Of a DNA stretch of 64,000 nucleotides, positions 52,785 through 61,242 are shown piece after piece. The position numbers and the translations under genes are program-made. The number at the start of each line of letters is the position of its first letter. The first letter of the stretch is position 1. The stretch is taken from contig JARHXX010000016.1 in the NCBI GenBank assembly GCA_029269125.1, positions 1 through 64,000 of the forward strand, written 5' to 3'. The notes beneath the pieces are model-generated. The model was not told the origin of the DNA. It worked only from the letters and a program-made list of their open reading frames with translations, and did no database searches. The DNA comes from Kiritimatiellaeota bacterium B1221 (lineage in GTDB: Bacteria > Verrucomicrobiota > Kiritimatiellia > SS1-B-03-39 > UBA6053).

Positions 52785-53795
52785 ATGAGTAAAAAAATCA
52801 ATCCCGCCAAACTTGGCGTTTTTGTCCTGATCGCCATCGTGCTCGGACTGACCACACTTGCCGTCATCTCCTCAGGCCAATTATTTAAAAAAACCATCCC
52901 CTTTGTCATGTATTTTGATGCGGACGCAACCGGATTGAAACCGGGTGCACCCGTCCTGTATCGCGGAGTCGCGGTGGGACAGGTCACCAAAATCCAATTG
53001 ATTTTTGACAGTGACTTACAGGATATGCTGGTACCGGTTCATATCGAAATTGATCCAAACCGTTTCGTACTGCAGGGAAGTTCAGACCACTACCCCATGA
53101 TGGAAGACCTCATAAATGAAGGTCTCAGAGCTCAATTGCAGACCCAAAGCTTTGTGACCGGGATGCTGCAGGTGATGCTGGTCACCATGCCGGAAATCCC
53201 CCTGGAACTCAAAGGCGTCAATTCCGAGATTCGGGAAATACCCACCGCGCCCGCATTAACCCAAATTTTAACCAACGAAATCAAAGAGCTCAATCTCTCC
53301 GAGATGCTATCGGATATGCAGGAGACCCTCAAATCCGCAAAACAAATCACCGAAAACGTTCGGGATGAAAAGTTGTTTGAGAACCTGTCCGATGTGCTTG
53401 AAAACCTCAACTCCCTCACGGAGGATCTGGCGGTTGAACTCCCGAAAGTCTCCAAAGACATCACCCAGACCTCCACCAGTATTCGCGAATTTATCGAGAG
53501 AGGCAGCAATGTCCTTTCACATGCTGAGACCCTCATGACGGATATCGGGAAACAGGCCCCCGGAATTTTACAAGGCGCCAAAGCAAACACCGACAAATTA
53601 CAGGAACTGCAAACCACGCTGACCAGCGCCGTCAAACAGGCGGAAGGCATGCTTGCACATGATTCCCCTCTCCGGTTCCACATGGCGGCCGCTTTAGACC
53701 GCTATACCAAAGTCGCCACCAAACTCGAAACACTCCTGGATACCATCGAACGGAACCCGGAAGCCTTTATTACCGGTAAACCCGAACAAAACTGA
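52785..53795 (+). CDS. mlaD: MlaD/MCE-domain lipid-binding protein
   Basis: A 336-residue MCE protein. One N-terminal helix (about residues 10-31) leads to an MCE domain (about 40-120) with ATGLKPGAPVLYRGVAVGQV. The C-terminal 200 residues are long helices with coiled-coil character (EMLSDMQETLKSAKQ and similar repeats), as in PqiB or LetB-like stalk proteins, and longer than E. coli MlaD (183 residues). It is anchored in the inner membrane and binds lipid in the periplasm. It lies between the ATPase and the PqiC-like lipoprotein. Confidence 0.9.
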   Translation: MSKKINPAKLGVFVLIAIVLGLTTLAVISSGQLFKKTIPFVMYFDADATGLKPGAPVLYRGVAVGQVTKIQLIFDSDLQDMLVPVHIEIDPNRFVLQGSSDHYPMMEDLINEGLRAQLQTQSFVTGMLQVMLVTMPEIPLELKGVNSEIREIPTAPALTQILTNEIKELNLSEMLSDMQETLKSAKQITENVRDEKLFENLSDVLENLNSLTEDLAVELPKVSKDITQTSTSIREFIERGSNVLSHAETLMTDIGKQAPGILQGAKANTDKLQELQTTLTSAVKQAEGMLAHDSPLRFHMAAALDRYTKVATKLETLLDTIERNPEAFITGKPEQN

Positions 53796-53799
53796 GCCT

Positions 53800-54390
53800 A
53801 TGAAAACGCTTCTTCTTCTCTCCCTCCCTTTGCTTTTTGCCGGATGTTTGTCACCCAGCGCAAGTCCCGCGCGCAAGTACTATCAACTTCAGGAAGCAGA
53901 GATAACCGAAGTCTCAAAAAAGAAAATGGATTTTCCATTCCTGGTCATTGGACCCGTCGACGTAAGCCCATACCTGGATCAATCCAAATTCGCCCTCCGG
54001 GTAAATTCCCATGAAATTGAATACCAGGAATATCAACGCTGGGCAGAACCATTGGAACTCAATATCTCCTCCATATTGGCAGCCAACCTGCGTCAATACT
54101 TTCAGACCACCGACATCTCTCCCACCGCTCCCAAACTTCTGCTGGGACAGGAACAGTCCCGAGTGATGATCCTCATCAACCGCATGGATGTGGATACAGA
54201 CGGAAAAGCATTCCTCAGCATCCAATGGGCCATGCTCAATCGGGAAAAGAAAAACGACTCGATTGTTCACGAGAAAGATTATCAGACCACGGTAAGTCAA
54301 AATGATATGCTGGGGCGGGTTACCGCCCTGAACCGGCTCATTACCGAATTCAGTCTGGACCTTGCCAAAGGAATAGAGAAAGAGCTGTGA
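53800..54390 (+). CDS. PqiC-like ABC-transport auxiliary lipoprotein
   Basis: A 196-residue lipoprotein with lipobox FAGC, matching the ABC_trans_aux/PqiC family: RKYYQL near the N-terminus, then VIGPVDVSPYLDQ and a central RWAEPLELN block. In E. coli PqiC is an outer-membrane lipoprotein that meets the MCE protein tunnel. It is translated four bases after the MlaD stop. A GTGA overlap ties it to the following barrel gene. Confidence 0.85.
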   Translation: MKTLLLLSLPLLFAGCLSPSASPARKYYQLQEAEITEVSKKKMDFPFLVIGPVDVSPYLDQSKFALRVNSHEIEYQEYQRWAEPLELNISSILAANLRQYFQTTDISPTAPKLLLGQEQSRVMILINRMDVDTDGKAFLSIQWAMLNREKKNDSIVHEKDYQTTVSQNDMLGRVTALNRLITEFSLDLAKGIEKEL

Positions 54391-55469
54391 ACCTCAGGAA
54401 AACGCTCATAGTCGGGACACTTGCCTTGGCAGTCTCCACGAAACTCGTTGCCCAAAATGAGGAGAAAGAACCCCCAAAGGAAACAAAGCAAAAAAGCAGC
54501 TTCGTGATTGCGCCCGCCGTCGCATCCAGCCCCGGATTCGGCAACGGCTTTGGCGCAGTGGGACTCTACTTTTTCAAGCCCAATGCCCAGGATGAAATCT
54601 CGCCGCCCTCCACCATTACCGCTGTCGGGATGTATTCGGATACGGACAGTTATTTCGCCGGCACCTTCGGCAGGTTTCACCTGAAGGAAGATCACTGGCG
54701 GCTCATCGCCGGCGTTCCCTCCGGACGCGTCAACAGCAGCCTCGACCTCAACGGACCGGAAAATGCGCGCTTTGAAAATAACTTCATTGCCGTTTTTCTG
54801 GAAGCCCAGCGTAAAATTTTCGGAAACTGGTTCGGGGGAATCCGGTTCATCAGTATTGATCAAAGCTACCGTGCAAAAAATGATGCGGGTAGCCAATACC
54901 TCGATTTTTATGATGTCCAGGATACCCACAACGGAAAAGTGTCCGGGGTGATCTCCTATGATTCAAGAGACAACCAGCGCTACCCTGAATCAGGAACCTA
55001 CGGAGAGGGCGTACTCACCTACGCCCCGGATAATTGGAGTGAGAGCGGAGAGTACTACGTCGCCGAAGTTTCCGCCGCATCCTTTTTTAAAATCATCAAC
55101 GATCAAATTTTCGCGCTGCAGTTCAAGGGGATAACCGTTCCCGACGACGCCCCCTACTTCGAGCGCCCCACCCTCGGCTCCCGCGGGGATCTGCGGGGAT
55201 ACACTCCGGGAGAATACGTGGGAGACCATATGGTTCTCCTCCAGTTAGAATACCGGATGCGTTTTACCCAGAGGTACGGCGGCGTGGTTTTTGGCGGAGG
55301 TGCCGGACTGTGGGACGACACCTTCACCTCCGACGACCTCTACTGGAATTACGGCGCCGGCATCCGTATCCGGCTGCAGGAAGAGAACCGGGTCAACTTC
55401 CGCATCGATTACGCCATTGGAGAAAATGATCAGGATGGCTGGTACGTAAGTGTCTCCGAAGCCTTTTAG
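54387..55469 (+). CDS. Omp85-type beta-barrel protein in the lipid-transport operon
   Basis: A 360-residue protein, start GTG 54387 overlapping the upstream stop (GTGA). It has a signal peptide (about residues 1-22, ending TKLVAQ) and then barrel strands. The Omp85 hallmarks are YDSRDNQRYPESGTYGEG and the L6 motif LRGYTPGEYVGD, and it ends in Phe (SVSEAF) like classical outer-membrane proteins. There is no space for POTRA domains. Co-transcription with MlaE/F/D and a PqiC-like lipoprotein makes an outer-membrane docking or lipid-exit role attractive. That role is inference. Confidence 0.78.
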   Translation: MNLRKTLIVGTLALAVSTKLVAQNEEKEPPKETKQKSSFVIAPAVASSPGFGNGFGAVGLYFFKPNAQDEISPPSTITAVGMYSDTDSYFAGTFGRFHLKEDHWRLIAGVPSGRVNSSLDLNGPENARFENNFIAVFLEAQRKIFGNWFGGIRFISIDQSYRAKNDAGSQYLDFYDVQDTHNGKVSGVISYDSRDNQRYPESGTYGEGVLTYAPDNWSESGEYYVAEVSAASFFKIINDQIFALQFKGITVPDDAPYFERPTLGSRGDLRGYTPGEYVGDHMVLLQLEYRMRFTQRYGGVVFGGGAGLWDDTFTSDDLYWNYGAGIRIRLQEENRVNFRIDYAIGENDQDGWYVSVSEAF

Positions 55470-55550
55470 AACTTTCCCCACATCCCTTCCTTCGCGAAAT
55501 ATTCCTTCCTCTTTTCACCTCAAACAAACGCCGCCCCCCCAAACCCTCCC

Positions 55551-56039
55551 ATGAAAAAATTCTCTGACCTGAAACGGATCTCCTGCCTCGCCATTTTTCT
55601 GACACTGACCGGATGCGCCACGACCCCGCCCCCGCCTTTGCCCCAACTCATTAAACATGCGGTATGGGAAACCAATGATAAAGCGCTCGTTTACGACGCC
55701 TGCCTCAAAGGACTGCATCTGAATGGCTTCATGATTCTCGTCGCAGAACGGGAAAGCGGATTGCTGGCCACGGAATGGAAGGATATCTCCACCGCATCCA
55801 TCGATGCAAAATTCCGAATGAACCTGCTGATCTTCAGCGAAGCACCGGGCCATACCAGTTTATCCATCCGCTACGACATCAATTGGAGCGGAAAAGAAGG
55901 GCATAAAGTCAAAACAGTCGAAGCCGAACAAATCGTATCAAAATCGGTCACAGACACCATGGACAGCCTCTTTCTGGAGTTTGATCGGCTGGTGGGAAAA
56001 GCCTCGGACAAAGGCTACGCCTCCTTCACCTGGAAGTAG
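55551..56039 (+). CDS. Lipoprotein of unknown function
   Basis: A 162-residue lipoprotein with lipobox LTGC and a Pro-rich start to the mature part. The rest is a compact domain with VYDACLKGLHLNGFMIL and LLIFSEAPGHTSLSIRYDI, a pattern seen in several small envelope lipoproteins that resemble TBP/YjbL-like folds; I claim no family. It lies 82 bp after the barrel gene on the same strand and ends near an inverted repeat. Confidence 0.7.
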   Translation: MKKFSDLKRISCLAIFLTLTGCATTPPPPLPQLIKHAVWETNDKALVYDACLKGLHLNGFMILVAERESGLLATEWKDISTASIDAKFRMNLLIFSEAPGHTSLSIRYDINWSGKEGHKVKTVEAEQIVSKSVTDTMDSLFLEFDRLVGKASDKGYASFTWK

Positions 56040-56047
56040 CAAATTCG

Positions 56048-56111
56048 TAACTCTGACATTTGTGTCTGAAGGATTTCAGCCTGCGACAAAAAGGCTGAAA
56101 GCCTGAGTTAC
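56048..56111. terminator. Nested inverted repeats between convergent genes
   Basis: An outer pair GTAACTC/GAGTTAC (56048-56054 and 56105-56111) encloses an inner 8-bp stem TTCAGCCT/AGGCTGAA (56076-56083 and 56093-56100). The right outer arm overlaps the stop codon of the convergent HAD gene. A T-run is missing, so it may be a weak bidirectional terminator. Confidence 0.4.
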
Positions 56112-56755
56112 CCCAGACCCAAAAGGCCCAACGCCTCCATCCGGCTGGTCACCACCGGATGCCCCAGGCCACGCAGTTTTGATTCCGGATGATTGCCGCC
56201 GGGAATGATGATGCATTGCATCCCCAGTTCTTCCGCCACTTCCGCATCATGTACGGTGTCACCAATCAAAACGGTTCGGGAAGGATCCACACCCAGGTTT
56301 TCCAACGCGAGTTTTCCCTGGGGCGCCTTGTCCGCGGGATAAATATGGTGGTGTCCATGGAGATCATGGAAATAATCATTCAATCCGTGTTCATCGACCA
56401 GCCGCACCAAGGTATCATGCTTGTAGGCAGACAAAATACTTTGCCCCAGCCCCAAAGCCTTCACTTGATCCAAAGCCACAAGCACATCTTCAAACAGCGA
56501 AGCTTCCGCGCGGCGCTGCTCGTAGGCATCAATGAAAGCCAATCCCAACTTTTTAAAACTCTCTTTTTCAAAATCAAATCCGATGCGTTTGTAATATTCG
56601 ATGATGGGGAAATCAAAGATTTCCGCATACCGCTCCATACTCATTTCCGGCATCTCCCGCTCTCTTAGAATCCCGTTCATGACATCACAACAAAGCCAGG
56701 CATCATTCAAGAGCGTTCCATTCCAGTCCCAAAAGATATGATCAATATTTTTCAT
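56108..56755 (-). CDS. HAD-family hydrolase, phosphoglycolate phosphatase-like
   Basis: A 215-residue HAD hydrolase. Motif I DWNGTL (near residues 9-14; the first Asp is nucleophile), motif II ILSAYKH (Ser near 116), and motif IV GDTVHDAEVA (near 163). A helical cap lies at about 20-90. The start ATG 56755 gives the family N-terminus; the open frame continues upstream without support. It lies divergent from the PrsW gene, whose ATG is 47 bp away. Substrate unknown; Gph-like proteins act on small phosphate esters. Confidence 0.86.
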   Translation of the reverse strand: MKNIDHIFWDWNGTLLNDAWLCCDVMNGILREREMPEMSMERYAEIFDFPIIEYYKRIGFDFEKESFKKLGLAFIDAYEQRRAEASLFEDVLVALDQVKALGLGQSILSAYKHDTLVRLVDEHGLNDYFHDLHGHHHIYPADKAPQGKLALENLGVDPSRTVLIGDTVHDAEVAEELGMQCIIIPGGNHPESKLRGLGHPVVTSRMEALGLLGLG

Positions 56756-56802
56756 GTCATTCCCTGCTACCAGAGCGCCTCCTCTTTTGCTACAGCAAAC
56801 GT

Positions 56803-58263
56803 ATGCGCTCCTTGATTCTAAAACTACAGGATATTTCCTACTCCAAATCCGCACTGATAAAAAGCTGCGCTCTTCTCCTCCTTCTGGGACTCGCCAGCGC
56901 GGGAGTGATCAGTACCCTTTTAGATCTACTTCCCCGACCCCTTCCATCAAAACCGGATACTTTCGAAAAGATTTTCACCCGCTTTTACGAACTGAAATCC
57001 CCCCATCCGCATCCTGATTTTCCCCCGACCGAAACCCGCTTCTTCCGGGGGGACGAAGCCTTTTGGATGCCGCAGCTTCTCGAGGAGGTGAATCGGGAGT
57101 CCCCTCCACCCGGTGCCCGCTTTGCATTGGGGCTTTGGTTAGCCGATGACGGCAATCCCGCGGAAGCCATCAAACTCTTTCATCAGGAAAACCTTAGCTC
57201 TCCCCACCCCCTCATCCGCCAGTGTGAACTCGAAGCCACCCTTCAAGCACACGATACCGAACATCTCTACGCCTTAAGACAAAATCCGGCTTATGCGGAT
57301 GATCTTCACGGCGTCCATTTTTTTCATATGGGCGTGATCACCCAAAATTGGCCCATGATCCTGCGTTGGTTCTGGTTAGCGCAGTATGAAAATATTTTTG
57401 CAGGCACCCTGTTGATGGTTCTGGTTGCAGGTGCCATTTGGACCGCTCTCATTCTCAGCCTGTTTCCCCGCCCCCTCTTAAAACCTTATTTATTTTTTAT
57501 CCCCGCCGCCCTCGCACTGGGATGGATCTCTACCTGGCCCACCATTTGGTCGAGTATATGGATGGAAACCCGCTTCAACATTCACGAGGGCAGTGATTTC
57601 GTCTCCTCTCTCTTGTACTATCTGGTCTCGGTCGGGTTCAGGGAAGAGATCTGCAAACTCCTGCTCTTTACCCCCCTCTTGCTCCGGGTGAGCAAAAACG
57701 GAAGGGATCTGGAAGCGCTACTCTTCGGTGCATGTGTCGGACTGGGATTCGCGATTGAAGAAAACATCAATTATTTCAACAACTATCAAGGGAGCGGCGT
57801 TTCAGTCAGTCGATTTGTGAGCGCCAACCTTCTGCACCTCTCCCTCACCGGCGTCAGCGCATTGGCCTTGACCCGGGCGGTTCGCGATCCCAACCAGTGG
57901 ATGGCAGATGCGGTGAGTACCCTCGCGATATGCATCGGACTGCACGGCCTCTACAATACGCTGCTTTCTCAACCCGTGCCCGGACTCGGGGACATGTCCT
58001 ATTTTGCGGGGGCCCTACTCGCGGGCTGCAGCTTTCTGTTTTTCCGTGAAATAGATGCCCTGTCTTCGATACACGGGTTAAAGGTGTCCCGCACCGCCCT
58101 GTTCTGCTGGGGATTCTGCCTTCTCTTCAATTTGGAACTGTTAAGCGCCAGCGTACTATTGCCATTCGACAATGCTTTGTTTATCACGGGAAACGCCGCC
58201 CTTTCAGCCACCCTGACCGCTTACATATTCCTTCACCAAATCCAGGAACCCCTCTCGCCCTAA
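56803..58263 (+). CDS. PrsW-family intramembrane protease with large N-terminal region
   Basis: A 486-residue membrane protein. Residues 1-190 have one helix (about 22-42) and a helical soluble region (DEAFWMPQLLEEVNRE and others) that may be TPR-like. The C-terminal half has about seven helices and the PrsW motifs: FREEICKLLLF (EExxK, near 280), EENINYF (near 325), and conserved His in HLSLTG and HGLYN. Typical PrsW is near 220 residues, so the N-terminal part is an addition. PrsW cleaves anti-sigma factors in Bacillus; the target here is unknown. Confidence 0.8.
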   Translation: MRSLILKLQDISYSKSALIKSCALLLLLGLASAGVISTLLDLLPRPLPSKPDTFEKIFTRFYELKSPHPHPDFPPTETRFFRGDEAFWMPQLLEEVNRESPPPGARFALGLWLADDGNPAEAIKLFHQENLSSPHPLIRQCELEATLQAHDTEHLYALRQNPAYADDLHGVHFFHMGVITQNWPMILRWFWLAQYENIFAGTLLMVLVAGAIWTALILSLFPRPLLKPYLFFIPAALALGWISTWPTIWSSIWMETRFNIHEGSDFVSSLLYYLVSVGFREEICKLLLFTPLLLRVSKNGRDLEALLFGACVGLGFAIEENINYFNNYQGSGVSVSRFVSANLLHLSLTGVSALALTRAVRDPNQWMADAVSTLAICIGLHGLYNTLLSQPVPGLGDMSYFAGALLAGCSFLFFREIDALSSIHGLKVSRTALFCWGFCLLFNLELLSASVLLPFDNALFITGNAALSATLTAYIFLHQIQEPLSP

Positions 58264-58284
58264 GGGGATTTCTTCCCGGGCGCT

Positions 58285-58785
58285 TTAGAATTTAGCGCGC
58301 AGGCTCACCCCGTAATCCAGTTCCTCAAAACTGATATCTAAAAAGTCGCCCATATCGGATACAGGGAAGAAAGCCTGAATGCCGATCTGAAAGGTATTTC
58401 CAACAGGGATGCTCAGTCCAAGCTGGAATTGATAATAAATATCACTCCAGTCGGTTCCGCTTTCGTCATCGATGTAATCCATCATCACAGAAAAACCACT
58501 TTCCCAAATACCTTCGGCACCCAACAGGGTAATTTCCGGGGTAATGACGGAATCCACTTCTCCGACACCGGTCAAATCCGTGGCGTAACTGGCACCAATC
58601 CGCCATCCGCCAATGCCTTCGAACATATCCAAATAGGCACCATAAGAAATATCGTCTTCCCCATAAGGACGGTCCGAAAAGGAATCCTCACGCAGAACAT
58701 ACTGGCGACCGGTAAGCGTAATCCCTTTTTGCTGGGCAAACAAAGGCGCGGAAAGAAACAGGCAAAGAATAAATAGTTTTTTCAT
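58285..58785 (-). CDS. Small outer-membrane barrel-like protein
   Basis: A 166-residue protein with a signal peptide (residues 1-17, LCLFLSAPLFAQ) and alternating strands (GYAYLDM-like, GGWRIGASYATD, YYQFQLGLSIPV) ending in VSLRAKF, a terminal Phe that suits an outer-membrane beta-barrel of about eight strands. ATG 58785 begins the signal; the frame is open for 30 more codons upstream. No family is recognised. It is convergent with the PrsW gene and followed upstream by the repeat array. Confidence 0.65.
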   Translation of the reverse strand: MKKLFILCLFLSAPLFAQQKGITLTGRQYVLREDSFSDRPYGEDDISYGAYLDMFEGIGGWRIGASYATDLTGVGEVDSVITPEITLLGAEGIWESGFSVMMDYIDDESGTDWSDIYYQFQLGLSIPVGNTFQIGIQAFFPVSDMGDFLDISFEELDYGVSLRAKF

Positions 58786-58944
58786 AAAGATGTCCCAAAA
58801 AGGTTTCAACTGAATTGACGGTTTTACATAGAATAGCAAGCGGGAACTCGTCAGACCCATAGGAAAAGCTTTCACAACTGAAATGATCAGATCGGAGGTT
58901 CAACATCCCGCCAAGAGGAATCAGGATAGACTCATCTCCACCCC

Positions 58945-59650
58945 CCCCCTTTCTCCCCTGGCGGCCCCGGAGGGGTCTTCGCAATTAGCTTGGGATCAGC
59001 GACGAAGGAGCGCAGCCCCAAGAATCACATCAAAATACAAATCCCCCTTCTCTCCTGGCGGCCCCGGAGGGGTCTTCGCAATTAGCTGGAGGTCAGCGAC
59101 GAAGAAGAAATACCCCAAGAATCACATCAAAATGCGAAATCCTCCTTTCTCCCCTGGCGGCCCCGGAGGAGGCTTCGCAATTAGCTTGGGGTCAGCGACG
59201 AAGGAGCGCAACCCCAAGAGTCACATCAAAATACAAATCCCCTTCTCTCCTGGCGGCCCCGGAGGGGGCTTCGCAATTAGCTTGGGGTCAGCGACGAAGG
59301 AGCGCAACCCCAAGAATCACATCAAAATGTAAAATCCTCTTTTCGCCCCTGGCGGCCCCGGAGGGGTCTTCGCAATTAGCTTGGGGTCAGCGACGAAGGA
59401 GCGCAACCCCAAGAATCACATCAAAATACAAAACCCCCTTTCTCACCTGGCGGCCCCGGAGGGGTCTTCGCAATTAGCTTGGGGTCAGCGACGAAGGAGC
59501 CCAGCCCCAAGAATCACATCAAAATGTAAAATCCCCTTTTCGCCACTGGCGGCCCCGGAGGGGTCTTCGCAATTAGCTTGGGGTCAGCGACGAAGGAGCG
59601 CAGCCCCAAGAAACGTATTCAAATTCAATTTGGGCCCCGGAGGGGTCCGG
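58945..59650. repeat. Tandem array of seven 96-99 bp repeats with dimeric order
   Basis: The core CTGGCGGCCCCGGAGG starts at 58958, 59055, 59154, 59250, 59349, 59447 and 59546, and a degenerate partial copy lies near 59630. Unit lengths are 97, 99, 96, 99, 98 and 99 bases. The junction text alternates between AAAATACAA after copies 1, 3 and 5 and AAAATG(C/T)(G/A)AA after copies 2, 4 and 6, so the true period is a two-unit block of about 196 bases. Each unit has the dyad CTTGGGGT ... ACCCCAAG (6-8 bp). The open frames across it show repeats only and no start context; I do not call a gene. It sits in an 900-bp gap between the barrel gene and the symporter gene. Confidence 0.9.
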
Positions 59651-59687
59651 GCAAGCTCGGGCACTTGGAAATACCTGACCGCCCCCC

Positions 59688-61040
59688 CTATTCCATCGGC
59701 TTGCCAAAATACCGTTTGGTCTCAGATGCCACCACTCCGCTCAACAGAATCAAACTAACCAAATTGGGAAGGGTCATCAACGCATTGGCCACATCTGCAA
59801 AATTCCACACCAAATCAATTTGCACCACTGCCCCAATCATCACCGCGGCCACCCAAAGCAGACGATACGGAAAAATCCCTTTGCGGCCCACCAAATATTC
59901 CACCGCCCTTTCACCATAATACGACCATCCGAGAATGGTGGACAACACAAAGGTCAACAAACCGAATGTAAGAATAAACGGCCCCAATACCGGCAACTGG
60001 GCAAAAGCCAGCTGACTCAGCTCCTGCTTGTCCCCCACATTTGTCCATTCTCCGGAACCCACAATCACCAAACCGGTCAGCAGACAAATCACCACCGTAT
60101 CCCAGAAAGTGGCCGTCGCAGAAATCAAAGCCTGTCGAACCGGATCGGAGGACCGGGCGGCCGCCGACACAATCGGCGCGGACCCCATCCCCGCTTCGTT
60201 GGAAAACAGCCCCCGCGCAATTCCCATCTGCATCGTTTTGGCAATCACAGCTCCGGAAAATCCACCCACCGCCGCATGACCACTTATCGCTGAAGTAAAA
60301 ATCAGCTTGAGCGTCGCCGGTAACTCCTGAATATGCATCCCAATAATAATCAGACAACCCACGACATAAATCAAAGCCATGAACGGCACCAAAACACTGC
60401 AGACTTTCGAAATAGATTTAATACCTCCCAAAACCACCACCGCGGTCAGCGTAGTCAGCAGAACCCCGGTCATCCAATGGGGAATATGCGGGAACCACGT
60501 GCTTCCCGCTGAAACTTTATCAATCATGCCGGCAATGGTGTTCGACTGCACCATGTTCCCAATGCCAAATGCAGCCACAGCAGTAAAAAACGCAAAGGCA
60601 ACCGCCAGGGGTTTCATCCCCAGTCCTTTATCCAGAACCACCATGGGCCCACCAACATAATGTCCGTCCGGATGTTTCACGCGATACTTGACCGACAACA
60701 AACATTCCCCGTATTTGGTCGCAATCCCGAAAACGCCCGTCAACCACATCCACACCAATGCCCCGGGCCCCCCGATTAAAATGGCTCCGGCCACCCCGAA
60801 GATATTTCCCGTGCCCACCGTCGCCGCCAAAGCTGTAGACAAGGAGGCAAAAGGACTGACTTCCCCCGGGCTGTCAGGATCTTTGCGAACTGAATCCCGA
60901 ATGCCCCGGAAAATATACCGTTGCATCAACCCCAGTCTACAAGTGAGAAACATGTGGGTGCCAAATAACAAAATTACCATGGGGATCCCCCAAACAACCC
61001 CGCTGATAGAGGATAAAAGATCAGTCAGATTTTGTAACAC
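59688..61040 (-). CDS. Alanine or glycine:sodium symporter (AGCS family)
   Basis: A 450-residue transporter with about eleven helices. Family signatures are present: TVGTGNIFGVAGAI near residue 70, GPGALVWMWLTGVFGIATKYGE near 90, GIARGLFSNEAGMGSAP near 258 and the LGWSYYGERAVEYL block near 365. It imports small neutral amino acids with Na+. The start is GTG 61040 with AGGA upstream. The gene stands alone, with the repeat array just downstream of its stop. No nearby regulator was recognised. Confidence 0.93.
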   Translation of the reverse strand: MLQNLTDLLSSISGVVWGIPMVILLFGTHMFLTCRLGLMQRYIFRGIRDSVRKDPDSPGEVSPFASLSTALAATVGTGNIFGVAGAILIGGPGALVWMWLTGVFGIATKYGECLLSVKYRVKHPDGHYVGGPMVVLDKGLGMKPLAVAFAFFTAVAAFGIGNMVQSNTIAGMIDKVSAGSTWFPHIPHWMTGVLLTTLTAVVVLGGIKSISKVCSVLVPFMALIYVVGCLIIIGMHIQELPATLKLIFTSAISGHAAVGGFSGAVIAKTMQMGIARGLFSNEAGMGSAPIVSAAARSSDPVRQALISATATFWDTVVICLLTGLVIVGSGEWTNVGDKQELSQLAFAQLPVLGPFILTFGLLTFVLSTILGWSYYGERAVEYLVGRKGIFPYRLLWVAAVMIGAVVQIDLVWNFADVANALMTLPNLVSLILLSGVVASETKRYFGKPME

Positions 61041-61242
61041 GGGATTTCCTATGGTTTAAATTGCAATACATACGTCTTCCATAACCGCCATGATGGAAAG
61101 GAGAAGTCAAAAATGACCCGGGCTTAGGCGATACCTCCCCAAACAATTCCGCTTTAAGCATTGTGGTTTTTCCCAAAATGGCTTTCATTAAAAAACCAAA
61201 AATTCATTCTTCTCCACGCTCATTCGCCATTTAAAATAAGCC

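Noticed and set aside
58945..59650. CRISPR array
   Set aside because: Repeats are direct and 96-99 bp long with near-identical text throughout; there are no short repeats with unique spacers and no cas genes.
58883..59758. Open frames across the tandem array that give repeated SPGGPGG and GSATKER text
   Set aside because: The frames are an effect of unit lengths close to a multiple of three. They change frame where the unit length is 97 or 98, have no start signal and resemble no protein family.
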